Translations under genes and position numbers: made by a program | The notes under the pieces: generated by a model | What the model saw: only the letters and a program-made list of their open reading frames with translations | Told to the model about the DNA's origin: nothing | The model's database searches: none | From: Diabrotica undecimpunctata | Lineage: Eukaryota; Arthropoda; Insecta; Coleoptera; Chrysomelidae | Direction: 5' to 3' | Length of the DNA stretch: 64,000 nucleotides | Assembly (NCBI RefSeq): GCF_040954645.1 | Contig: NC_092809.1 | Span: 69,852,141 to 69,916,140, forward strand | Part shown: in pieces, positions 10,772-21,182 of the stretch | Position numbering within the stretch: the stretch's first letter is position 1 | How the letters are laid out: every line of letters begins with the position of its first letter

Positions 10772-13700
10772 TTATATTTTGTTAAACAATTGAGAAGTCT
10801 TTAAAAAGTCTATGAGGCTCTTGAGTCGGCTTGAACAGTTCAGAAGTTCTTCTAGACTATGGGTTATATTGTTGGCAATGCGGGTGGCCTGGTAGTGCTG
10901 ACATTCTGTGAGGATGTGTTTGACGGTGATAGGAATATCGTTGCAGTGAGAGCATAACTGTTGGTCTGTAGAGGACATAAGATGACCGTGTGTTAAACGT
11001 GTGTGTCCTATTCTCAATCTTCGTATTGCTATCTTTTCTTTTCTGTTCAGAGATGCTAGGGATAAATAGCTGTAAACATTAGGTTGTATTTCTCTGAGCT
11101 TTGTGTTTTTGGTAATCCAAAGTTTCTGCCACTTGTCTTGGATATTCCTTTTGAATTTTGATTTTAAGTCTTCTTGGAGCTGTATGTTGTAGACAGGTAA
11201 GTTGGATGTAGATGCTTCTTTTGCAGCGCTGTCAGCCATCTCATTTCCTTGGATGCCGATATGAGAAGGCACCCATATTATTGTTATTGAAGTCCCTCGG
11301 GAAGTGAGGAGATGGATCGATTCTAATATTTTTTGTACTAAATGATGTTGATTGTAAATATTTTTTAACGAATGAATTGCGGATAAGGAATCGGTACATA
11401 GAGCTACACTTTGATGATTGTCAAAAGGGAACTCGAGAGCTTTTGAAATACTAAAGAGTTCTCCTGAAAATACGCTACATTCGTTTGATATTCGGTATTG
11501 TTGCAGCACTGTATCAACTGTAGTGACAGAACAGCCAACTCCATCTGCGTTTCTGGATGCATCGGTATAAAGCACCTTATCATAGTGGGATGTATTCACA
11601 ATATCTTTGAAAGCTTGTCGAAAAAAGATATTATTTGTTTGTTGCTTATTAAATTTACAGAGAGAAGTGTTTATAAAAGGAGGTGTTCTAGACCATGGCG
11701 GGGATTCTGATTTTATAGATGCAATTGTTTGAGATAATTTTGTGTCTTGGCACAAGGGTTGTAGGATCTGTGGGATTGAAAGTATACATCTGGGCGAGAT
11801 TACGAGTCCAGGTCTTGGCGAAGTCAGAAGATTAAATACAGGGTTAGTCGGATTCGACGAAATTCTGCTAGCATAAGATAGGAGTAGTTGCTGCCTCCGG
11901 AGGTAAAGGGGGAGTTCATGAGATTCACAATAGAGACTTTCAGCGGGACTGGATCGAAAAGCTCCTAAGCAAATTCGGAGAGCAGTGGTGTGAACAGAGT
12001 TTAAAGATTGTAATAAATTATTGGGTGCAGACAAGTAAACTATACAACCATAGTCTAATTTGGATCGAATTAGAGCTCGATATATTTTGAGTAGTACACT
12101 TTCATCGGCACCCCATTGATGGTGGGACAATGTCTTTAACAAATTCATTCTGCTTAAACAGATGCCTTTTGTTTCATCGATATGCCGTCGCCAGGTGAGT
12201 TTGTTATCGACAGTTAGTCCTAAAAACTTGTAATGATCAATTGACTCTAAACTTACTCCGTTTAGTGTTATTTTGGGTATTTCTGTGCTGTTGTATCTCC
12301 TGGTGAATTTAATTATTTTGGATTTATTGGAAGAGAACCTGAAGCCAGTTTTCTCGGACCATGTAGTAAGGGACTCAACAGAATTTTGTAATAAAGATGA
12401 GGTTGTAGCTGTGGATTTTCCTTGGCAGTATACAATAAGGTCGTCTGCGTATAGGGCAAATTTAACAGGAGATTTTATATGAGAGCAAATATCATTGATG
12501 GCTAGCAGAAAAAGGGTAGAACTCAAAGTAGAACCTTGAGGTACACCATTTTCAGTGACATATTTGTCGGATAATACTCCGTTAACTGTGATTCTGAAAT
12601 TTCTGTTATTTAAAAAGTTGTTTATAAAGCAAAATATGTTGTCCGTAAGACCATTTTCTACCAATTTTTTAAGGATAACCGACTTACATGTTGTATCGAA
12701 AGCACTTTCTATATCAAAAATTACTGCAATTACGTCTTGCTTGGAGGCCATAGCATTTGCTATATCTGTTTGTAGGATCACTAAATTATCAGTGGTGCTT
12801 CTATTAGGTCTAAAACCTGATTGAGCAGGGTTAAGGATATTGTTTTTTTCTAGATACCAGATTAATCGCTTATTGATCATTTTTTCCAATAATTTACAAA
12901 GGGTACATGTTAGGGAGATTGGCCTAAACGAGTTTGGAGAGTTGGGAAGAGAGCTGCTTTTTTTGATAGGAAATATAATGGATTCCCTCCATTTGGAAGG
13001 AAATTCTTGTCGGGACCAGATTAGGTTGTACAACTCAAGCAATTTGTTTATGGTTTCTTCATGGAGATATTTGAGGAAAATTGAGGGGATGTCATCAGGG
13101 CCAGCAGCTGAGTTTTTTGTAGTGGATAGAGCTAGAGCCAATTCTTGTTTAGAAAAGGGTAGGTTTATTGGGTTGGAAATATCGTTAGTTTTACCATTTG
13201 CGATGTTAAAAGAGTGTAAAGGAGACTTATTTTGGTTTAGCGTTTTCGATTGAAAATGATGCCCAAAGATCTTGGCAATACTTTGACTTTGAGTCACTAT
13301 TTTGTTGTCATGAATTAAGGCGGGGATTTTGTAGGCGGTGCTTTGACCTTTCATATGTTTAATTTTGTTCCAAACTTGGCTTGGAGGTGTGTCGGAAGAA
13401 ATAGAATTAATATAAAGGTTCCATGAAGTCTTTTTGCTTTCCTTTATGATACGTTTTGATTTAGCTTTAGCTAATTTAAACTTGATAAGATTTTCATTAG
13501 TCCTTGTTCGTCTATATTTATTCAGAGCTTTCTTGCATACACGAACTGCCACAGCACAGGAGTCATTCCACCAAGGAACTGATTTTCGTGTAGGTTTAAT
13601 AGAATATTTTCCTATATATTTTTGAGCGGAGTTAATTATGCAATTAGTGAACTGATCAACTAAGTGGTCTATGTTATATTCATATTTAATTGAATTGACT

Positions 13701-14431
13701 TGATCTCGGACGTTTAGACTGAAATTCATCCAGTCCGCTTGTGCAATACGCCATTTACTTATTGGGTTGTACGATTTGGGTTTATTGTCTGAGATTAATA
13801 TAGGGAAATGATCACTATCGAAAAGACTATCTAGTGGACACCATGTTAGAGATGGACCTAGTTTTGGATCACAAAGGCTGATATCGATATTTGAGAAAGT
13901 TCCTGAAGATATATTGAAGTGGGTGCTACAACCAGTATTGAGTAGAAATATATCTTCATTGCTAATTATGTTTTCTATAATTTTTTCTCTGCCAAATGTG
14001 CTGTTAGATCCCCACATTGTGCTGTGAGCATTAAAATCTCCTACGAGGATGAATGGGGGTGGGAGTTCTGCTATTAATTTAGAAATTTCTGTATGATTTA
14101 TCCCCTTATTAGGTGGTAAATATATATTGCAAATAGTGATTTTATGAGGACACCAGAATGAAACAGCTACTACCTCTAAATTAGAAGTGATGTTAAATTT
14201 TTCGAAATATATATCTGACGATATAAAAATAGAAGTACCGCCACTTGCGTGTAGGGGTGTGGATCTAATCTGATGATAGCCTATGTAATTTTTTAGGTAC
14301 GGATTTTGGGTTTCCTTTAAATTTGTTTCTTGTAGACAAAGAATATCTGGAGCGGTCTCTTGGATAAGTTGTTGGATGCGTTCTAGACGGGCGTAAAACC
14401 CATCACAATTCCATTGTATTAAAGAGAAAGA
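10772..14431 (-). CDS. LINE ORF2: endonuclease, reverse transcriptase, RNase H
   Basis: An uninterrupted frame of 1,219 codons. The endonuclease comes first, with WNCDGF, LCLQETNL, GDFNAH and SDHFPIL. The reverse transcriptase has SGFRPNRST, the catalytic YADDLIVY, and GVPQGSTLS. RNase H has all acidic residues: YTDASRNADG, SGELFS, CTDSLSAI and GNEMADSAAKEA, with WVPSHIGIQGNE. A C-terminal Cys/His cluster CSHCNDIPITVKHILTEC follows. The product nicks target DNA and copies the element RNA into it. The frame begins directly after ORF1's stop, in the same frame, and its first AUG (14017) lies beyond the first part of the endonuclease. I therefore start it at 14431 and infer recoding or reinitiation. 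The endonuclease motifs upstream of 14017 show that this part is genuine coding sequence. Confidence 0.92.
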   Translation of the reverse strand, partial: SFSLIQWNCDGFYARLERIQQLIQETAPDILCLQETNLKETQNPYLKNYIGYHQIRSTPLHASGGTSIFISSDIYFEKFNITSNLEVVAVSFWCPHKITICNIYLPPNKGINHTEISKLIAELPPPFILVGDFNAHSTMWGSNSTFGREKIIENIISNEDIFLLNTGCSTHFNISSGTFSNIDISLCDPKLGPSLTWCPLDSLFDSDHFPILISDNKPKSYNPISKWRIAQADWMNFSLNVRDQVNSIKYEYNIDHLVDQFTNCIINSAQKYIGKYSIKPTRKSVPWWNDSCAVAVRVCKKALNKYRRTRTNENLIKFKLAKAKSKRIIKESKKTSWNLYINSISSDTPPSQVWNKIKHMKGQSTAYKIPALIHDNKIVTQSQSIAKIFGHHFQSKTLNQNKSPLHSFNIANGKTNDISNPINLPFSKQELALALSTTKNSAAGPDDIPSIFLKYLHEETINKLLELYNLIWSRQEFPSKWRESIIFPIKKSSSLPNSPNSFRPISLTCTLCKLLEKMINKRLIWYLEKNNILNPAQSGFRPNRSTTDNLVILQTDIANAMASKQDVIAVIFDIESAFDTTCKSVILKKLVENGLTDNIFCFINNFLNNRNFRITVNGVLSDKYVTENGVPQGSTLSSTLFLLAINDICSHIKSPVKFALYADDLIVYCQGKSTATTSSLLQNSVESLTTWSEKTGFRFSSNKSKIIKFTRRYNSTEIPKITLNGVSLESIDHYKFLGLTVDNKLTWRRHIDETKGICLSRMNLLKTLSHHQWGADESVLLKIYRALIRSKLDYGCIVYLSAPNNLLQSLNSVHTTALRICLGAFRSSPAESLYCESHELPLYLRRQQLLLSYASRISSNPTNPVFNLLTSPRPGLVISPRCILSIPQILQPLCQDTKLSQTIASIKSESPPWSRTPPFINTSLCKFNKQQTNNIFFRQAFKDIVNTSHYDKVLYTDASRNADGVGCSVTTVDTVLQQYRISNECSVFSGELFSISKALEFPFDNHQSVALCTDSLSAIHSLKNIYNQHHLVQKILESIHLLTSRGTSITIIWVPSHIGIQGNEMADSAAKEASTSNLPVYNIQLQEDLKSKFKRNIQDKWQKLWITKNTKLREIQPNVYSYLSLASLNRKEKIAIRRLRIGHTRLTHGHLMSSTDQQLCSHCNDIPITVKHILTECQHYQATRIANNITHSLEELLNCSSRLKSLIDFLKTSQLFNKI

Positions 14432-15784
14432 TTATTTTAAAGAGTTTTGGGAGGCAAGGGAAGTATCAGAGTAAGATTCTTCGTCACTGGGATCTGTTTG
14501 TGAAAGACATGGTAATGTTATTGTATCGTTATTTTCTGCAGATTTAACATTGTATTGATGTCTGATTTTTTTCATTAATCGTGTAAATCTGTTTTTTATT
14601 GTTCTTTGAGAAAGATGCGGGTAGATAGAAATCAAATTGGTAAGGAGTGTATTGATGTCGTTTGTAAACTTTAGGGCCTCATGATAGGGGTCACTGCTGC
14701 CTTTAGTATTTTCTAAAAACGCAAAAAGATCGTTTAAGGAGAGTATATTGTTTTGTGGATTTTTGTTGTAATATTCGGTAATGTCAAGTTTAGTAATATC
14801 AGAGATACTGGTATCATCCGTTTTTCGCTTTTTCTTTTTGGATTTTCTTTTAGTTAATTCATTAGGGATATAAGGCGGTTGCATTTCAGAGGTTTCAGCT
14901 AACGGAGTTGTAGGAAGACTAGATTCGTCATTAAGTGATTCCGAAGGAGGTCTTTTTTGGCCTATTACTGGAATGTCTTGAGATGATTGGACGCTTTCAT
15001 TTATATTCGTGCTAGGTTCATTGTTAGAAATGGGAGCTCGGGTTTCTGACTGTATAGGAATAATGACCGATGGGGGATTAATGCAGTTATTTGCAACATG
15101 TCCTGTTTGCTTGCAGATAAAACATTCCATTCTATCTGTAGAAAGAAAAATTCTATGTTCATGACCATCATATGGAATAGTTATTGATGTTTGTAGTTCG
15201 TAGTTATCAGAAGGGGGAAATATATAAACTTGGCGCCTGAAGCTTAAAACATGACTGTATTCATCTCCAGGGATACCTGCTTTGAGAAACGATATGGGGG
15301 ATGCTAGTTGTAAGCCAAGACTTTTTATAGCATTTTCAGCTAGATCATGTGGAATAAAAGGTGATATATTTGAAATAACAATTCTTTTGGTTGGAGATAT
15401 AAGTCTTCGAATATTTAGTGAAAATGTATTAATTTGAATTAATGGATGAGACTTTATCAATTTTTCGACAAGTTCAGAATTAGATAAGTAAATACATACC
15501 CTATTATTCGATATCCTGGATGCGAAGCAAATGTTCTTGGCCCCAATGATAGTTCCGATTGCATGTACATAATCGTATAGCTTTAAAGTATTCTCGGCAT
15601 GAAGAACCACGGCTTGATCCTTTTTTGGGAACGTTGGTCTAGGTGCTGATTTTACTGCAGCCGTGTAAGATATGTTACTGTTGGTGGTTGGGTTTGTGTT
15701 GGTTACAATTTGGTTTGTTGACATTGTTGGATTTGAAGCATCCTCGTAGTCAAAGACAGCTTCTTGCAATTTGTTTGTATTCAT
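14432..15784 (-). CDS. LINE ORF1: gag-like RNA-binding protein
   Basis: 450 codons from ATG at 15784 to TAA at 14432-14434. A polar N-terminus (1-55) is followed by a gag-like core (about 60-215), with a single CCHC zinc knuckle CFICKQTGHVANNC at residues 221-234. A disordered region then has a lysine-rich stretch near residues 315-325, and a helical C-terminus ends in acidic/serine residues. Such proteins coat the LINE RNA to form the retrotransposition particle. ORF2 follows in the same frame, separated only by the TAA. The frame is undamaged, which fits a recent insertion. Confidence 0.88.
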   Translation of the reverse strand: MNTNKLQEAVFDYEDASNPTMSTNQIVTNTNPTTNSNISYTAAVKSAPRPTFPKKDQAVVLHAENTLKLYDYVHAIGTIIGAKNICFASRISNNRVCIYLSNSELVEKLIKSHPLIQINTFSLNIRRLISPTKRIVISNISPFIPHDLAENAIKSLGLQLASPISFLKAGIPGDEYSHVLSFRRQVYIFPPSDNYELQTSITIPYDGHEHRIFLSTDRMECFICKQTGHVANNCINPPSVIIPIQSETRAPISNNEPSTNINESVQSSQDIPVIGQKRPPSESLNDESSLPTTPLAETSEMQPPYIPNELTKRKSKKKKRKTDDTSISDITKLDITEYYNKNPQNNILSLNDLFAFLENTKGSSDPYHEALKFTNDINTLLTNLISIYPHLSQRTIKNRFTRLMKKIRHQYNVKSAENNDTITLPCLSQTDPSDEESYSDTSLASQNSLK

Positions 15785-16099
15785 TGTTGAGTGTCAGAAG
15801 GCGGCAACTTATCATACACCATAGTGATGGAAGTTGCCTAGATATGGAGCAACTAGTGTAATGTCCAAAAATGTTGTTATTTTCTTGTAAGGTTATAATG
15901 CACTTAATGAAATATTGTTTATACAAGTTTAACGATTATATGCACCCGCGAAAGTACACGTATATATTTACACTGCACTTTGTTATTGTCTGGAACAAGT
16001 ATAAATCGCAAAACAAGTTTAAAAACTATTATAAACACTGTAAATTACGAGAACGGCAAAAACGATGTTTACTCGTTCAGGCACCGATGTGGAATCAAA
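15785..16099 (-). promoter_or_regulatory. 5' UTR and presumed internal promoter of I-type LINE
   Basis: 315 bp between the element 5' end (set by the target duplication) and the ORF1 ATG. Full-length LINEs of this group carry an internal promoter here. I did not find a clear motif. Confidence 0.4.
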
Positions 16100-16109
16100 A
16101 ACTATGAAA
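16100..16109. repeat. Target site duplication of I-type LINE (right)
   Basis: AACTATGAAA, identical to 10624-10633, next to the element's 5' end. Confidence 0.85.
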
Positions 16110-16379
16110 TTGAAATACTTAAAATTAAAAGTCAAAATTCAAAACAAAGTGTATAAATGGGGTATAATCCCAATAGTTCAGTTTAACCCACAGTCAATGA
16201 GAGAACCATAAAATTAAAATATCAAAGCATTACTCAAGACCAACTGACCAACAGTGGGAAATGTTGAAATATACAACTGTGGAGATGGTATATCTAAATT
16301 ACGAAGAGATATGGGGAGCTTGTTTTGCAAGTTATTGATGAATGAAATACTATTATTAATTAAAATATGAAATTCATAA

Positions 16380-17045
16380 ACTCTTTCTTAATATGTCTAC
16401 TCAGTGCAGGAAGTCTAAACAGTCGAGCTTGGTCCCCTACGAGGTGAAGCTGCAATAAAATTTTTAAAAATAGGTTTAAATTTAGTACAATTTAAATTAA
16501 TTTGAGTATTAAAACAATGAGAATTCATTTGTTTCCCTCGTAGTTTCCAAATCTTTCAATAAATTCAACTCCAAATAGTTTTTCTTTCTACTAATGTCAT
16601 GTAAATAGATGAAACAGTATTGATATTGAAATTATGTTTACTGGATAATATAATGATAACCAAAATTTGAAAAGTTTGATATTTTTAAATGTTTTGTGAT
16701 TCTAGTAGATAACTTTTGAATGGTTCTACACCGACATAAGAGGCACCACAATCATACACATTTTAATTTATAAATACCACTTTTGTCAAGAGTGTTTATC
16801 CTATTTTTGGTGTTGATTAAAAAGGGACCTAAAGTGTTGTGTGACTTGAAGGAAAGTTAGTTGTCTTCAATGGTAAAAGTAAAAATGTTTGATATATTTT
16901 TGGAAATGTTGCTAATATAAGTAAAGGAGAAATATCTGATGTTATTTGTGGCATTGGTTTGGAACAAGCATTGTGATGAATAAGCAAGATTTTCTGGAAT
17001 TATACGTTTAGCTCTATTTAGAAGCTTATGAATGAAATACAATAA
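16380..17045 (-). pseudogene. Penelope-like element, GIY-YIG endonuclease fragment
   Basis: The minus strand reads IRYFSFTYISNISKNIS, then after a stop NTLGPFLINTKN, then DKSGIYKLKCVYDCGASYVG (16726-16790), i.e. the GIY and YVG signatures of the GIY-YIG nuclease at the C-terminus of Penelope-like retroelements. Downstream are pieces such as ERKTIW and a tryptophan/lysine-rich stretch with several stops. The reverse transcriptase portion is missing. This is a decayed 3' fragment that would have cut target DNA. The family call is from motif recognition; the limits are approximate. Confidence 0.65.
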
Positions 17046-17690
17046 ACAGCACGGAAAAATTTGGTAGTGTTATTTCGATTTATGACAGTAAGTACATCTT
17101 TTTCTGTCATTTGGTAGATAATCATAGTTTAAAAGTTTGTTTTGTTGATATGTTTAGATTTTTTTGTAATAACTGTTTATAGAAAGTTAAAATATACATG
17201 TAATTTTTCTCTTTAAACTAGGCGTTTAGAGAAATATTTCTTTAAAAAAAATATTCACCTTTAAACCCAGTTTTCTAAATTCTAATAAGTAATTTTAACA
17301 AAAAAAGTTTGTAATTTTAAGAGCTTTTCAAGCCGTTTGCAGTAAAAATCATTATAAGTTATATTAAAAATCATTATGTTGTGAAACTTACGGCTAAAGT
17401 GTTTTTACATTTTAGCCAACGAATATTTTTCGCATACAAAATATAAAATGAATGTGTTTATATTCAATTTGTCTTTAAATATTTAGGGTGTAAAATTAAA
17501 AAAAAAATAAAAAATAAAAAAAAAGAAAAGATTTATATGAACACCCAGATTTTTGCAGACTAAAACCAGTAGAAACAGGCCACATAATTATTGTAATCAG
17601 ATAGATCAAACTAAAATGCGACAGAAGGGAGATGAGAATAGAGAAGTCTTGAGAAAAGAATTTGTAGAATATTATCAACAAAAATATTGA
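17046..17690. other. No recognisable gene
   Basis: A/T-rich with several A and T runs. No frame or repeat end that I can support. Confidence 0.5.
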
Positions 17691-17691
17691 G

Positions 17692-18187
17692 TTGGATCTT
17701 GAAAAGCATTAAAATAGAACAATATTTGAAAACCAGAATTTACGATCAGTGTATCCTCCCTATACTCACGTATGGTTCACAAACGTGGACACTCACCAGG
17801 TCTAGTATAGATAAAATAGTAAAGGCACAAAGAGAGATATAAAGATCAATGCTCGGGGTGAGACTTATAGACAAAAAAAAAACAAACAAGTGGATTAGAA
17901 GCAAAACCAAAGTAGAAGATGCAGGAGAAAATGCTGCCAAATTAAAATGGAGCTTCGCATGACACAATGCCCAACTGAAGGATAAAAGATAGAACCAATA
18001 ATACAACAATGGAGACCATGGTTAGGAAAGAGAAGCAGAGAAAGACCACAAATGAGATAGGCACATCAAATTAAGAAGATCGGAGGATAGAACTGGAAAC
18101 AAGTAGTGCAAAATAGAAAACACTGGATTGATTTGATGGAGGCCTATGTCCAAAGTTCACTTGACTCTTAAGAAGAAGAAGAAGAAC
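17692..18187 (+). pseudogene. RTE-like LINE, 3' end of reverse transcriptase ORF
   Basis: Reads RIYDQCILPILTYGSQTWTL, AQREI, RSMLGV, then after frameshifts and stops AKLKWSFA and HWIDLMEAYVQSSLDS, ending in a run of GAAGAAGAAGAA at 18172-18187. This is the post-catalytic part of an insect endonuclease-reverse transcriptase (RTE-like), heavily 5'-truncated. The same 3' terminal wording, GGAGGCCTATGTCC, appears on the minus strand near 41470, so the two share a family. Confidence 0.7.
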
Positions 18188-19656
18188 GCCTTTCAGAGTC
18201 TTAAAAGAGAGATTAAAGTAAGAATTGGCTTTTGTTAAATATTGCTATTATTATGTTTCCTTAATACCGGTGGGCACAGAGAAAAAAAGTCTGCACACTT
18301 TTTTAGCAGCAGACTCTATTAAAATATATATTTTGTTTTAGGCCGTTTTGTGCCGGTCCTGTAAATTTCCTTAAAATTTTGATTTATTATTCCGTATGGA
18401 TTGCGAAAAGATTATAACTATTTTCTTGACACGCTACGAATGTTTTATATTATTTCTGAATCCTAGTGTCATTTATTCGTGCGTGGAAGAACAGTGGCTG
18501 GTTCTAGCTCATATTTTTATAATTTTTCGTAGGCATTTGTAAGAACATAATAGCTTTAGCCATCCGGTTAATTATAATTTAGTTGCTATACTGCTTTAGT
18601 AAACAAAATTTAAAAAATATGTGCTTTTTACGTAACTGAAATATTTTATACCCCTATGCATTCATTATAAATATTTAGTACATAAAACACACAAAAAATA
18701 TTTGTTATAGATTTGTAGGTTCACTAATATCACTCCTTTTCCTTTATTTCTTACAAGAAGTACCAAAACATAAAGTAAACCAGAAAATTACATCCCGATG
18801 TGCAACTTTCAGTCAAATTGTATTTCCAATATTGCGTTTTCCGCATTTTCAATTTGAAAAATGGAAAAGCTCGCGGGCGGATTTTCTTTGGAGCGGAAGA
18901 GTAAAACGCATCGGGAAACGGACTTGTTTATTTCAACAGAACCGCGAATGAAGCCGTTGCGCTGCCGAGGAAATGCCTTTGATATACAAGTTAGGCCTGT
19001 CGATTGTTCTTATGAAAATTTTTAGGTGACGAATACGAATAGCTCTGAAAATATATTTTAGGTTTACTAATGGATTCTTAGTAAACACAGACTATTTCTT
19101 AGGCTGTTCCCAAGCCCCAGGACCTTTCGAAGGCCCTGAGAGACCACAATACAAATACATAATACAACACAGATATATTATTATGTAGAAGAATTGTCTA
19201 CGAACAAATTTGGGTTTGGCATATTATGAAGAAAAATTTATTTTGTGTTTGATAATTATTGTCAGCGTGAGTTTATTGGGGTAGAAATACGTCATAAAAA
19301 GTTTTTCCTACATTAATGACAACCTTACCTTTACGTGGTAACTCCTGTTTAAAACAAAAAAGGCTCTATTGATGATAGAACTCTTTGACTAAACGAATAG
19401 TAAATAAAACACGAAAATACTAGCATATCTGGAGGCCAAATTTGGCAACTTTAACACCAGTTTGCCATTAAGTACTGTATACTCAGAAAGGTAGTCTGCC
19501 TCGGATAAGGACGGTACACATTGTCGACTCACGTTATGAAAAGAACAACGAAGTGGAATAAGGAACGTAGTTAGAAACGTAAAACATAAAGTTTATTAAT
19601 ACTAGAGATTAGGAACTTATGGAAGTGGTAATAGATAAGCACATATCTGCACAATC
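18188..19656. other. No established gene; one GC-rich small ORF
   Basis: Mostly AT-rich unassigned DNA. 18861-19025 is clearly less AT-rich and carries a 54-codon ATG frame (MEKLAGGFSLERKSKTHRET...). No splice context or homologue is recognised. It could be a small exon, part of an old repeat, or chance. Confidence 0.3.
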
Positions 19657-19665
19657 CAAGGGACT
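19657..19665. repeat. Target site duplication of SINE (left)
   Basis: CAAGGGACT, repeated exactly at 19859-19867. Confidence 0.8.
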
Positions 19666-19858
19666 TGAACAATAATAATATCGTATGGCTTTTTTTGCCG
19701 GGAGATCCTTTCGGATTGTTCCGGCGCCAATTGCATCTTTAACCCTGTTTTAAGTAGCTAGTGTCGATGCACACTAGCCCAGGGGAACCGACGGCTTTAC
19801 GTGTCCTTCGAAGCACGGTGAAGCGCACAGTATCTTACCGCTGAGCTACGGCTGTCCA
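19666..19858 (-). mobile_element. tRNA-derived SINE
   Basis: About 193 bp on the minus strand. It begins with a tRNA-like head GACAGCCGTAGCTCAGCGGT containing a good RNA polymerase III A box (TAGCTCAGCGG) and ends in an ATTATTATTG tail. CAAGGGACT occurs at both edges (19657-19665 and 19859-19867), a perfect 9-bp duplication. The B box is weak (GGTTCCCC). SINEs of this kind are moved by LINE machinery; no partner LINE with the same tail was identified. Confidence 0.75.
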
Positions 19859-19867
19859 CAAGGGACT
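19859..19867. repeat. Target site duplication of SINE (right)
   Basis: CAAGGGACT, identical to 19657-19665. Confidence 0.8.
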
Positions 19868-20873
19868 AAAAAGAAAGGACAAACAAGCTATTGAGAATTT
19901 TTGTTGTAATGTAGTGGGGTAGAAAAGAGAAGTAGCTGAATTGAGATACCAATCAAGACTAAACTTAAAACGGAGCATGTGAATTTCTACGAGAAACTTC
20001 TGGAAATTGTTGAGAGTCTTTTATCATAAGTCACATAAGATTTAATAAATACTACTTAAATGATAATTAAAATCATATCCTAAATCTTTGTTTGTTAAGA
20101 ATTAATAATACATTATTTGCGCTATGAGCTTAACAGTTTACAAGTACTGGCCTATTTTATCAACTGTCTTTGAAATACAAATATTCCCAGTTTTATTTTA
20201 TTTGCAACCGATTGCCGGAGGTTTATGGATATTCAAAGATGATTTCGGCTACTCCGATTGGACTAGTTTTTACTCAGAATGATCGATGACGTGGCCACTA
20301 GTGTGGTCATTGCAGATTGTAAATAAATTTTCTTCTTTTGTTGATGGTTTTGCAGTTCCTCGTGCTGAGTGTTTTGCTCGACTTATTCTGTTGCCAACTA
20401 AATTTTGTGCAAAGTGTATGAGATAGTGTATACATCAGTATTAATATTCTTAGCGTATAATAAAAGCGTTTTTAAGAAGAAAATAACATTTTTGGCTTAA
20501 AAGTTCGTACCTTACTATTATACAGGGTATCCAGAAACTCTTCTGACAAACGTATACCGGAGATTTCTTAGATAATTTTAAGACAATTTTACTCAATTCA
20601 CCTAGTCTAAAAATGCTTCTCAAGAGAGCTAGAGCTCTTTGAACATGGCGCCTTGTAACTAGTATTTATTAAATACTTTCATAACGCTTCTATTTAGAAA
20701 AACAAAAACTAGTACAATTATTTTTATTCTAGAGTTGAATCGATTCTATTAGTTGCGAATCTCTAGTACCGGTCATAGGGTTCCTTTTTTGGGTAGGTCA
20801 ACGGCTATTTTAACGCAGAATTTTTGTGTCTTTACCTTTTAAGCATTCCTGATACCAGATTATTAAATTTTTA
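19868..20873. other. No recognisable gene
   Basis: AT-rich. TACAGGGTATCC at 20521 looks like one end of a mariner-type MITE but I could not find its partner. Confidence 0.4.
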
Positions 20874-21182
20874 TGTATTTAAGTACTAAAAGGTACTCTT
20901 ACTTTAAGTCGGTAGGAGACACCGTTTTCTAAAAAAAATACATTTAAAAATTTTCCATTATTTTGGTCATGAAAGGTAAATTAATAATTATCTTAATTAA
21001 TTTTATAAATTATCTTTTGTTTCAATACATGCAGCATACAATTCGCAAAAAGATTTGGAAAAAGGAGCAAAAAATCAAATTAAAAATTTTGTTTAAAGGT
21101 TTTTAAAAACAACGTTTTTACTACGATGGAATGAAACTAACACAAAATAAAAAGTATTAAAGTAACTAGTTACAAAAAATGC

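Larger units (their letters stand above)
10634..16099 (-). mobile_element. Full-length I/Jockey-type non-LTR retrotransposon with RNase H
   Basis: A 5.5-kb element on the minus strand. The 5' end is at about 16099, followed by a 315-bp 5' UTR, ORF1 (15784-14432), ORF2 (14431-10772), a short 3' UTR and a poly(A) tract (10651-10635 as T on the plus strand). A 10-11 bp duplication brackets it, as expected from target-primed reverse transcription. Both frames are free of damage and all catalytic motifs are present. An APE-type endonuclease, reverse transcriptase and RNase H together, with a single-knuckle ORF1, place it near the I group (I, Nimb, Loa and relatives). The exact clade is not settled by eye. 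Confidence 0.92.

Noticed and set aside
17746..18009. 87-codon minus-strand frame
   Set aside because: Antisense shadow of the RTE-like LINE fragment on the plus strand.
19676..19860. Functional tRNA gene on the minus strand
   Set aside because: Only the 5' half resembles a tRNA; no proper T-arm, and the segment has SINE length, tail and target duplication.
20519..20560. TACAGGGTATCC as one end of a MITE
   Set aside because: No inverted partner was found within a reasonable distance.
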